A DNA stretch of 13,512 bases, from NCBI GenBank assembly GCA_024643825.1, contig JAHEME010000024.1, positions 1 to 13,512 of the forward strand. Reading direction: 5' to 3'. Position 1 is the stretch's first letter. Each line of letters opens with the position of its first letter. Made by a program: the position numbers and the translations under genes. Under the pieces are notes generated by a model. That model worked only from the letters and a program-made list of their open reading frames with translations. It searched no databases and was not told the DNA's origin. Below, piece after piece: positions 7,882-13,512 of this stretch. This stretch comes from Chloroflexota bacterium (GTDB taxonomy: Bacteria; Chloroflexota; Anaerolineae; Aggregatilineales; UBA3940).

Positions 7882-8023
7882 TATGAAGCAGGTACTATGT
7901 TTCGTTAGGGTTTGGTTGGTAAAGATGAATTTGAGTACAAACAGGTTGTTGAAGACACAGCTTTGTGTTGTAAAACTGTTGAAATTCTTCCACAGATTCT
8001 ATCCAAAAACATACTAATCGAAT

Positions 8024-8047
8024 CGCTCAACCGAACTCGGATGAGCG
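8024..8047. promoter_or_regulatory. 24-bp near-perfect dyad, possible operator
   Basis: Arms cgctca (8024-8029) / tgagcg (8042-8047) and ccga (8031-8034) / tcgg (8037-8040) give 10 of 12 symmetric positions around a two-base centre. The two mismatches are the A-A pair at 8030/8041 and the centre itself. No T-run follows on either strand, so termination is unlikely. It lies 45 bases upstream of TATACT at 8092-8097, compatible with a dimeric regulator site controlling the HD operon, the divergent small gene, or both. The regulator is unknown. Confidence 0.5.
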
Positions 8048-8091
8048 CATGGAGATCGAACATTATGCGGTGAAGGAGCCAGGGCGCGTGG

Positions 8092-8097
8092 TATACT
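8092..8097 (+). promoter_or_regulatory. Candidate -10 box for the HD / Na-Pi-like / USP operon
   Basis: TATACT lies about 50 bases upstream of the TTG start of the HD gene. The position where a -35 would be expected (8069-8074, ggtgaa) is a poor match, which would fit an activator-dependent promoter, but the call is weak. Confidence 0.3.
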
Positions 8098-8135
8098 TGC
8101 GGCGATTGTATTCCTAGTTGCTTCTTTCCAACATC

Positions 8136-8140
8136 AGAGG
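8136..8140 (+). promoter_or_regulatory. Ribosome binding site that fixes the TTG start of the HD gene
   Basis: AGAGG lies 6 bases before TTG at 8147. An in-frame TAG at 8144-8146 rules out any earlier start, so the TTG is well supported. Confidence 0.7.
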
Positions 8141-8146
8141 CCCTAG

Positions 8147-8794
8147 TTGAACCTGAGCATTGAACGGGCAGCTCAATTTTATACAGATGATGACCCGGTC
8201 CATGATTTTGCGCACGTGCTGCGGGTGCTGGCGTTGGCGGAACGGTTGGCAGAACTGGAAGGCGCAGATCGAGAGATCGTACGTACGGCTGTGCTGCTGC
8301 ATGACATCTCCCGCACCGGAGATGATAACCACAACCAGGGGTTTGCCCTGCGTGTCGCTCAGGAAGAAGATCATGCCATGAGTGCTGCACAGAGAGCGCG
8401 AGCTTTGATGAAAGATTCAGCGCCCGAATTTGTAGGGGCTGTTGCTCACGCAATAGAGGCTCACCGCTACCGGAATGCTGTCGTTCCTCAGACCATCGAA
8501 GCAAAAGTGGTATTTGATGCGGATAAACTCGATGCGATTGGGGCCATTGGTATTGCTAGAGCATTTGCTTATGCGGGAGGAAAGAACATGCCCCTGTGGG
8601 GGCGCGTTAGCCCTGATTATGAACCAGGGAACAGTGACGAACTCCACACCCCCCTGCATGAATTTCATGTCAAGCTGCAAAAGATCAAAGACAACCTGTA
8701 TACCCGAAGTGGACGGGCGCTCGCTGAATCACGCCATGCTTTCATGGTGGCTTTTATCGAGCAGATCAACTCAGAAGTAGAGGGCGTGCGTTGA
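8147..8794 (+). CDS. HD-domain metal-dependent phosphohydrolase (YedJ-like)
   Basis: A 215-residue soluble HD-superfamily protein, expected to hydrolyse a phosphoester with a metal ion; the substrate is unknown. Ligand motifs are visible in order: HDFAHVLRV at 19-27 (H19, D20, H23), LLHDI at 51-55 (H52, D53), H76 in DHAMSA, and the DADKLDAIGAIG signature at 124-135. The last, followed by ARAFAYAG, is typical of the YedJ-type family. The C-terminal block FHVKLQKIKDNLYT and ESRHAFMVAFIEQ also matches that family, so the protein looks complete and potentially active. Translation starts at TTG 8147, directly after an in-frame TAG and 6 bases after AGAGG. Its stop codon overlaps the TTG start of the next gene (TTGA at 8791-8794), so translation is probably coupled. 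It opens a three-gene operon with a Na/Pi-cotransporter-like protein and a universal stress protein. It is not a RelA/SpoT-type enzyme. Confidence 0.88.
   Translation: MNLSIERAAQFYTDDDPVHDFAHVLRVLALAERLAELEGADREIVRTAVLLHDISRTGDDNHNQGFALRVAQEEDHAMSAAQRARALMKDSAPEFVGAVAHAIEAHRYRNAVVPQTIEAKVVFDADKLDAIGAIGIARAFAYAGGKNMPLWGRVSPDYEPGNSDELHTPLHEFHVKLQKIKDNLYTRSGRALAESRHAFMVAFIEQINSEVEGVR
8779..8784 (+). promoter_or_regulatory. Ribosome binding site for the Na/Pi-like transporter gene
   Basis: AGAGGG sits inside the end of the HD gene, 6 bases before the TTG start at 8791. It supports this overlapping start over any internal ATG. Confidence 0.65.
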
Positions 8795-9867
8795 CTCACC
8801 TCGCCCCTAATGGAATTCTCCGGCGTATTAACCTGCGCAAAGTAGCCATCTTTGTGTTTAGCATCGGACTATTCATTCTGGCACTGGAGTTCATGAAAGC
8901 AGGCGCGCGGGGTCTCGCCCCGTTTATTCGGGATACGCTGCGAGTCTCGAACCCAATCAATGGGTTGGGATTTGGCTGGCTGTTTGCCTATGGCGTGATG
9001 AGCGGATCACCTGTGGCGGCTGCTTCTTTAACGTTCTTTGATGCGGGGGCGATCAATCAGACAACGTCCTTCGCGATGATCAGCGGATCGCGGTTAGGGG
9101 CATCTCTAATCGTACTGATCCTGGGTTTGATCTACGTACTGCGTGGACACGAAAAGGTCGCCAGCCTGACCACCGGGCTGCTCTCTCTGATTGTAACCGC
9201 CACGGTATACCTCCCGGCACTGCCTATCGGGTACTTCCTACTCGAATCAGGGCTGTTGAACGGGAATGCTCAACTGCAGCCAGGAGGCAAGATCGTCTCT
9301 GTGATGGACGTGATCTTTGGCCCCCCTATCGATCTGGCAGTTCGCTATCTGCCGGGGTGGGCTATCTTTCTTGGTGGGTTAGGGTTAATCATCACAACAT
9401 TCAATTTATTTGACAAAGCCCTGCCAGAACTGAAGCTAACAGAAAGCGCGTTCGATGCAATCCCGCGAGTTCTGTATCGGCCCTCTGTAACCTTTGCCCT
9501 CGGTTTTGGCATTACTCTCTTGACGATGAGTGTCTCTGTCTCACTGGGGCTACTGGTCCCGCTTTCGGTACGTGGATATATTCGCCGGGAGAATCTTGTT
9601 CCGTATATCATGGGGTGCAACATCTCGACCTTCATCGATACGCTGGTCGCCGGGCTACTTCTGCGCAACCCTGCCGCAGCCGGAATCGTACTGGCTGAGA
9701 TGTTGAGCATCGTCATCGTCTCTGGCATTATTCTGCTGTTCTTCTTCCAGTTCTATGAGCGAAGCATCCTGCGATTTGTTATGTGGCTCAGTGAAACCCC
9801 GCAGCGATTGGGTGTGTTTTTTGTGCTGCTCTTCCTGATCCCACTGGCTTTGCTGATTGTGAGGTAG
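8791..9867 (+). CDS. Divergent Na+/phosphate-cotransporter-like membrane protein
   Basis: A 358-residue polytopic membrane protein with about eight hydrophobic segments, resembling the Na/Pi-cotransporter family (PF02690, NptA/YjbB type). The family has two inverted repeats, each with a QSSSA-like motif and a G-x-NIGTT-like motif. The matching places here are altered: SGSPVAAAS (71-79) with ISGSRLGAS (97-105) in repeat one, and TMSVSVSLG (245-253) with GCNISTFIDT (275-284) in repeat two. Architecture therefore supports the family, while the substrate-site motifs are non-canonical, so phosphate as substrate is uncertain. There is no C-terminal PhoU-like domain, unlike many bacterial NptA proteins. 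It starts at TTG 8791, overlapping the stop of the HD gene by four bases, with AGAGGG 6 bases upstream. The universal stress protein gene follows 6 bases after its stop. An alternative reading is a related family with another anion as substrate. Confidence 0.75.
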   Translation: MTHLAPNGILRRINLRKVAIFVFSIGLFILALEFMKAGARGLAPFIRDTLRVSNPINGLGFGWLFAYGVMSGSPVAAASLTFFDAGAINQTTSFAMISGSRLGASLIVLILGLIYVLRGHEKVASLTTGLLSLIVTATVYLPALPIGYFLLESGLLNGNAQLQPGGKIVSVMDVIFGPPIDLAVRYLPGWAIFLGGLGLIITTFNLFDKALPELKLTESAFDAIPRVLYRPSVTFALGFGITLLTMSVSVSLGLLVPLSVRGYIRRENLVPYIMGCNISTFIDTLVAGLLLRNPAAAGIVLAEMLSIVIVSGIILLFFFQFYERSILRFVMWLSETPQRLGVFFVLLFLIPLALLIVR

Positions 9868-9873
9868 CCACTG

Positions 9874-10779
9874 ATGCATATTCTGATCGTCACCGACGGC
9901 TCCGAGAAAGGGCGGGATGCGGCCATGTTTGCAGCTCTGTTAGCCCGCCCGGCAGGAGCAGCCGTCACACTACTTGGTACGACGGGTCAGCCAAGCAGAC
10001 AGAAAAGCCTGAGGAGTCATCTCCAGGAACTAAGCCATGCCCTGTTTGATGACAGTGAGTGTATGGTCACAATCAAAGTAGAGAGTGGTTACGCAGAAGA
10101 GGTCATTCTACAGGAACTTTCCGAGCACTTTTATCACATGGTGGTGATCGGCTGGTACCAACGGCGAGGAATTCGACGGTTTGTTCTGGGGTCTGTAGCC
10201 CGCTACCTAGGCCAGCATGTCGAGGTACCGCTGCTAGTGGTGAGCAACAGCAATGAGTCCATTCAGCGTATGCTTATCTGTACCAGCGGCGAACTAGCAG
10301 GTGAAACGGATGCCCAGTTTGGCGGCGCTATCGCAGCGCTCATCGATGCTGAGGTTACTCTACTACATGTGATGTCTCAGATAGCCCTGATCCCGGATGC
10401 TCGTTTGGAAGATCTGGAAGAAGATGCCCCGGCATTGATCGAACGCGGCGCGCGGGAAGGCATTCACCTGACGCGGGGTCTTGAGATTCTCGCAGAAGCG
10501 GGAATACCAGAGGAGCGGAGCTCCGCAAAAGTCCGGCATGGGCTGGTACTGGATGAGATTATCAGGGAAGCCAATGAAGGGAATTACGACCTGATCGTGG
10601 TTGGTGCTCACCAGGTTCCGAGTGATCGCGGGTGGAAGGAACTTCGGTCACTATTGCAGGAGGATATGTGCGATCATATTCTGACCCATGTGCGGCGGCC
10701 CGTTCTGATTGTCCATGCGCTGGATGATCGCGAATGGTTCAGCCAGACGATCCAGGAGCAGGAACAGGAGCAGGGTTGA
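9874..10779 (+). CDS. Tandem universal stress protein (two UspA domains)
   Basis: A 301-residue cytoplasmic protein with two UspA-type alpha/beta domains, at about 1-124 and 130-282. Domain one opens with ILIVTDGSEKGRDA (3-16; the aspartate in TDGS is the usual nucleotide contact) and closes with VVIGWYQRRG...GSVARYLGQHVEVPLLVV, retaining the G-S of the ATP-binding loop at 106-107. Domain two keeps the fold (VTLLHV, DLIVVGAHQ, RRPVLIVHA), but its loop (PSDRGWKELRS) lacks the G-x9-G-S/T pattern, so only the first domain is likely to bind ATP. The ATG at 9874 follows the transporter stop by 6 bases, with GAGG about 9 bases upstream. USP domains often act with transporters, so it may sense nucleotide or energy state for the preceding membrane protein (inference). 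The C-terminal QEQEQEQG comes from a hexanucleotide repeat and overlaps the opposite gene by 41 bp. Confidence 0.88.
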   Translation: MHILIVTDGSEKGRDAAMFAALLARPAGAAVTLLGTTGQPSRQKSLRSHLQELSHALFDDSECMVTIKVESGYAEEVILQELSEHFYHMVVIGWYQRRGIRRFVLGSVARYLGQHVEVPLLVVSNSNESIQRMLICTSGELAGETDAQFGGAIAALIDAEVTLLHVMSQIALIPDARLEDLEEDAPALIERGAREGIHLTRGLEILAEAGIPEERSSAKVRHGLVLDEIIREANEGNYDLIVVGAHQVPSDRGWKELRSLLQEDMCDHILTHVRRPVLIVHALDDREWFSQTIQEQEQEQG

Positions 10780-12196
10780 TCCTCCGCCACACGGCAAGTG
10801 CGCCTATGATCAAGGCTCCAAGTGATCCTTCTACCCCCCATAGTAATGGGATGTTCTGCCAGTTCACGAAGATGCTGCCCGTGATATAGCTCCAGTTGGC
10901 GGGGGTTGAGGCACTCCGCGCGAGTAGGCCCAGATCGAGGTGATAATTGTACGAGAAGGCTATATGAGCCAGCATATTGCGCACGGATAGAAACAGTAAT
11001 CCATACAGCAACAGAAGTAGAACATCCTTCCCCGCAGAAGTACGCATCCCGAATATCCTAGCCATTGCATAGCTCACGGGAATAAACCACAGTGAAATAA
11101 ATGGAGTCAGATAGCGACCATCGAAGGTGAAGCCGCTGAAGGTGTGATGTTTGGAAAACAACATCAGGTATAGCAAGAACACCCCGACTACCAGTATTGC
11201 CTCCTTCCAACGGCTTCGGGTATACGTCCAGACTCCGGCAAGGCCAACGATCGTGATCGGCATGAGAAGAAACAATCCTTGATTCGGCTGATCGCGGGCA
11301 TCTATGCCGTACCAGAGCATGGCTTTCAGCCCTTGCCACAGGGGGAAATCGAATGTGGTTGCGAAGCTAGCTGCCCAAGGATAGTTGATGGCATATCGAT
11401 ATGATGTGGTGAAGGGGCCGCCAAAATTCACGGTGTTGTAGTACAGGAAGAAAGCGGCAGGGATCGCCGCGCCAACTCCAAGCAAGGATAGCGCGCCCCA
11501 TGAGCCTCTCCTCTGGACCAGCCGCCAACGCAGCATAGCAGCAAGATACAGAAGTACAATCCCCACGAACAGCACATTGGAATACTCAACCAGCACGGAC
11601 ATCCCCAACGAGAATCCCAGAAGGAGGGCCAACAGGGGTCTTAGACGCCCATCGCGGATGACCTTCAAGGCTAAGGCTATTGATCCTATGACCAGCAAGG
11701 CCGAAGGCGCATGGGAATACAAAACGCCGCCATACTTCCAGAGAATTGTGCCAAAGGCCAGCGCGGTGCTGCCTGTCAACGCGACTAGCTCCGATAGGCC
11801 GAGGCTGCGCAGAATCAGATACACAATCACGATGACGGCCCCACCAGCCAGCGCAGGGAACATCAGCAAATAGGCCAGTCGGGGATTGCCTTCGTCGTGG
11901 CGGGAGGGGAGATCGTGAAAGGGGCCTGGGAGGATACCACCCAGCCAGTAAAAAGGAACAGCCATCAACGCTGTGCCGGGAGGACGGTCGCTGTAGATCA
12001 CGTCATTGCGTATGGCAAGATCGTTGCCCTCGGCAAAATGCGCGTAGGTCTCGATGCGAAACCGCCCTTCATCGACCATCGACCGGAGGAGCGCGTAGTG
12101 GCTGCCATCGTTGGAAGATGTCAACCCGGCGGAGGTGGCATAGTAGATCGAGGATACGATGACAAGCAGGAGAACCGGGATCAGGCGCTGGCGCAC
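10739..12196 (-). CDS. GT-C-like polytopic membrane protein (putative glycosyltransferase family 39)
   Basis: A 485-residue membrane protein with about ten or more hydrophobic segments. After the first helix, the outer loop carries NDGSHYAL (D30) and later SDRPPGTALMAVPFYWLG (D70 to about 86), acidic and DRPPG features seen in lipid-linked-sugar GT-C proteins related to GT39. FDGRYLTPF (about residue 365) fits the family's later loops. Donor and acceptor are unknown, and it may be an unclassified GT-C member. The start is GTG at 12196, with AGGA about 8-9 bases upstream. It lies just below the lipA terminator, so it is probably transcribed separately from lipA, though no clear promoter was found. 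Its last 41 bp overlap the universal stress protein gene end to end; the Pro-rich tail PAPVPAPG is read from the antisense of the same hexamer repeat. It is unrelated by position to the other glycosyltransferase at the left edge. Confidence 0.82.
   Translation of the reverse strand: MRQRLIPVLLLVIVSSIYYATSAGLTSSNDGSHYALLRSMVDEGRFRIETYAHFAEGNDLAIRNDVIYSDRPPGTALMAVPFYWLGGILPGPFHDLPSRHDEGNPRLAYLLMFPALAGGAVIVIVYLILRSLGLSELVALTGSTALAFGTILWKYGGVLYSHAPSALLVIGSIALALKVIRDGRLRPLLALLLGFSLGMSVLVEYSNVLFVGIVLLYLAAMLRWRLVQRRGSWGALSLLGVGAAIPAAFFLYYNTVNFGGPFTTSYRYAINYPWAASFATTFDFPLWQGLKAMLWYGIDARDQPNQGLFLLMPITIVGLAGVWTYTRSRWKEAILVVGVFLLYLMLFSKHHTFSGFTFDGRYLTPFISLWFIPVSYAMARIFGMRTSAGKDVLLLLLYGLLFLSVRNMLAHIAFSYNYHLDLGLLARSASTPANWSYITGSIFVNWQNIPLLWGVEGSLGALIIGALAVWRRINPAPVPAPGSSG
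10753..10776. repeat. CAGGAR hexanucleotide repeat in overlapping gene tails
   Basis: Four tandem units (caggag, caggaa, caggag, cagggt) lie in the 41-bp convergent overlap. Read on plus they encode QEQEQEQG, the tail of the stress protein; read on minus they encode the Pro/Ala tail of the membrane protein. Confidence 0.7.
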
Positions 12197-12216
12197 AGAA
12201 GGAATCCTGAGGGTAG

Positions 12217-12247
12217 AAAAGAATCGGGGCGGCTACAAGCCGCCCCG
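12217..12247 (-). terminator. Intrinsic terminator after lipA
   Basis: A perfect 10-bp GC-rich stem, cggggcggct (12225-12234) and agccgccccg (12238-12247), with a 3-base loop. On the minus strand it is followed by ATTCTTTTC. It sits 22 bases past the lipA stop and before the GTG of the GT-C-like gene. Confidence 0.8.
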
Positions 12248-12268
12248 CCAATCATAAAGGAGAGAGGG

Positions 12269-13207
12269 TTATTCTTCAACTGCACCTGCTATCGGACGGA
12301 CATAGTTCAGTTGCGACAGCTCGCGTACCTGCTGGGCGGCATGATAGGAACTCCGCACCAAGGGGCCGCTTTCTACCCACTTGAAGCCCATTTCCAGGCC
12401 GATTTTCTTCAACTCCATGAATTCGGTTGGCTCGTAATAGCGGTCAATAGGTAGATGCCTCTTGCTCGGCTGAAGGTACTGACCTAGCGTCAGAATATCG
12501 ACACGCTGCTCGGCGAGATCGGCCATCACCTCAACGACTTCATCGAAGGTCTCGCCCAGCCCGACCATGATGCCACTCTTGGTAAGCACCAGCGGGTCCA
12601 TGCGTTTGGCGTTGCGTAAGGTCGTCATGGCCCACTCGTAATTGTCCTGAGGCTGCACCTTCTTGAACAGCCTGGGGACAGTTTCAACATTGTGATTGAG
12701 AATCTCCGGCTGCGCGTCCATGACGATCTGAAGCGCGTCCGGGTTTCCCTTGAAGTCGGGGATGAGAACTTCGATGGAGCAGCCGGGATGCACCTGCCGG
12801 ATGCGGCGGATGACCATCGCGAAGATGGGCGCGCCGCCGTCGGGCCGTTCGTCGCGGTTCACGGAGGTAATGACGACGTGCTGGAGGTTCATAGCGCGGA
12901 CGGCTTCGGCAACGCGCAGGGGTTCCTGCCAATCCATCGCATCCGGTCGCCCGGTCTTGATGTCGCAGAACCCGCATGAGCGCGTGCAGGTATCGCCCAT
13001 CATGAGAAAGGTGGCTGTACCTTTCCCCCAGCACTCACCCAGATTGGGGCACATGGCCTCTTCACACACGGTGTTGAGGGATTTGGAACGCATCAGGCCC
13101 TGAAGCCACTCATAGGTTTCGCCGCCGGGGGCGCGAACTTTTAGCCATTCCGGACGGCGCTTCGGCTTCGGGGTTTCCTGAATATCGTCAGGGTGAATCA
13201 CAGACAT
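12269..13207 (-). CDS. lipA: Lipoyl synthase (radical SAM)
   Basis: A complete 312-residue lipoyl synthase. It inserts two sulfur atoms at C6 and C8 of the octanoyl group on lipoyl-carrier proteins (E2 subunits, GcvH), using S-adenosylmethionine. Both iron-sulfur sites are visible: the auxiliary cluster C48-x4-C53-x5-C59 (CEEAMCPNLGEC) that is consumed as sulfur donor, and the radical SAM C74-x3-C78-x2-C81 (CTRSCGFC). Other signatures are TSVNRDERPDGGA (114-126), NHNVETVPRL (171-180) and the C-terminal GPLVRSSYHA with R285-S286-S287-Y288, whose serine ligates the auxiliary cluster. These exclude biotin synthase. Length is normal for the family. ATG 13207 has no strong ribosome site. A good promoter is 43 bases upstream and an intrinsic terminator follows, so lipA is probably monocistronic; no lipB or lplA is in the window. 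Confidence 0.98.
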   Translation of the reverse strand: MSVIHPDDIQETPKPKRRPEWLKVRAPGGETYEWLQGLMRSKSLNTVCEEAMCPNLGECWGKGTATFLMMGDTCTRSCGFCDIKTGRPDAMDWQEPLRVAEAVRAMNLQHVVITSVNRDERPDGGAPIFAMVIRRIRQVHPGCSIEVLIPDFKGNPDALQIVMDAQPEILNHNVETVPRLFKKVQPQDNYEWAMTTLRNAKRMDPLVLTKSGIMVGLGETFDEVVEVMADLAEQRVDILTLGQYLQPSKRHLPIDRYYEPTEFMELKKIGLEMGFKWVESGPLVRSSYHAAQQVRELSQLNYVRPIAGAVEE

Positions 13208-13249
13208 GGGGACTCGTTTCGTTATTCAATAGATCAGCGCAGCATCAGG

Positions 13250-13278
13250 ATTATAACGGCGTGGTAAGGGGGTCACAA
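13250..13278 (-). promoter_or_regulatory. Sigma-70-like promoter for lipA
   Basis: On the minus strand a perfect TATAAT (13250-13255) and TTGTGA (13273-13278) are exactly 17 bases apart. Initiation near 13243 would give a leader of about 36 bases before the lipA ATG. Confidence 0.7.
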
Positions 13279-13296
13279 GGCGTATCGAAGATCGGA

Positions 13297-13512
13297 TTAC
13301 CCGGATAGCTGCTGGGAGACTACTTCAAGCAACGCCGCCTGAGACTCGACCAGGAAGAAGTGATCGCCGGGGAGCCTATTGAGGGAGAATGCCCCCGTTG
13401 TCTGAGAACGCCAGGCGTCAAGGCTTTCGCGCGGTACGCGGTGATCGGTAAGGCCGCCAAAGGCGGTGATCGGACATGACAGCGGTGGTTCGTCTTGATA
13501 GGTATAGGTCTC
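13297..13512 (-). CDS. Type II (GrsT-like) thioesterase, C-terminal part only
   Basis: The last 71 residues of a gene cut by the right edge; stop TAA at 13297-13299. The fragment matches the C-terminus of alpha/beta-hydrolase type II thioesterases, which release acyl groups from carrier proteins of non-ribosomal peptide or polyketide synthases. Visible marks are PLSCPITAFGGLTDHRV, where the aspartate is the expected triad acid and PITAFGG is a family hallmark, then ESLDAWRSQTTGAFSL, and LPGDHFFL, where the histidine is the triad base. The nucleophile elbow lies outside the window. Only 89 bases separate its stop from lipA, but lipA has its own promoter in that gap. A functional link to lipoate is not supported; a biosynthetic cluster further right is possible. 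Confidence 0.85.
   Translation of the reverse strand, partial: ETYTYQDEPPLSCPITAFGGLTDHRVPRESLDAWRSQTTGAFSLNRLPGDHFFLVESQAALLEVVSQQLSG

Larger units (their letters stand above)
7780..8146. other. AT-rich divergent intergenic region
   Basis: About 367 bases without a convincing gene, clearly richer in A and T than the flanking genes, especially 7800-8020. It holds a candidate minus-strand promoter (7854-7881), a weak plus-strand pair (TTGAAG at 7949-7954 and TAAAAC at 7971-7976, 16 apart), a 24-bp dyad (8024-8047) and a TATACT box at 8092-8097. An open frame across 7748-8017 on the plus strand has no family resemblance or ribosome site and overlaps the small gene antisense. Confidence 0.6.

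Noticed and set aside
7748..8017. Plus-strand open frame of 89 codons in the AT-rich intergenic region
   Set aside because: No ribosome site, overlaps the start of the four-cysteine gene antisense, and the protein shows no family features; better read as regulatory spacer.
7905..8504. Minus-strand open frame of 199 codons across the HD gene start
   Set aside because: Antisense to a clear HD-domain protein and extending into non-coding AT-rich DNA; no motif.
8147..8794. RelA/SpoT-type (p)ppGpp enzyme for the HD protein
   Set aside because: Length and the DADKLDAIGAIG signature fit the YedJ-type family; there is no synthetase, TGS or ACT domain.
12269..13207. Biotin synthase as an alternative for the radical SAM gene
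   Set aside because: The N-terminal C-x4-C-x5-C cluster and the terminal RSSY motif are specific to lipoyl synthase.
1..13512. tRNA, rRNA, transposase, phage or CRISPR features
   Set aside because: None was visible on either strand by reading; short RNAs or diverged tRNAs cannot be fully excluded without a search program.

Overview
The window reads as a chromosomal segment of a moderately GC-rich bacterium, most likely a Chloroflexota (Anaerolineae-like) member. Reasons: a membrane-anchored secreted protein with a long Thr/Pro-rich linker, two large GT-C membrane proteins, a single-chain DppB-DppC permease, and frequent GTG/TTG starts. This assignment rests on style and is not proven. No tRNA, rRNA, CRISPR array, transposase or phage gene was found.

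Layout. Minus strand 1-7779: a GT39-like membrane glycosyltransferase (runs off the left edge), a membrane-anchored Thr/Pro-linker protein, a P2A-type Ca2+ ATPase, a fused oligopeptide-type ABC permease with degenerate EAA loops, and a small four-cysteine protein. Terminator-like hairpins follow the small protein and the permease, so these are probably separate transcription units. The ATPase, Thr/Pro-linker protein and glycosyltransferase are closely spaced (53 and 17 bp) and could be co-transcribed, with a 9-bp hairpin between the first two.

7780-8146 is an AT-rich divergent intergenic region with candidate promoters and a 24-bp near-perfect dyad. Plus strand 8147-10779: a tight three-gene operon of HD-domain hydrolase, divergent Na/Pi-cotransporter-like membrane protein and tandem universal stress protein. 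The first two genes start with TTG, each behind a good Shine-Dalgarno sequence. The last gene overlaps, tail to tail by 41 bp, a second GT-C-like membrane protein on the minus strand (10739-12196).

Minus strand 12225-13512: lipA (lipoyl synthase) with a strong consensus-like promoter and its own terminator, preceded by the C-terminal end of a type II thioesterase cut by the right edge.

The least ordinary elements are the HD / Na-Pi-like / USP operon with its upstream dyad, the fused permease lacking recognisable ATPase-coupling loops, and a palindromic repeat cassette carried in frame inside the first glycosyltransferase. None is shown here to be a new system; each is a checkable lead.
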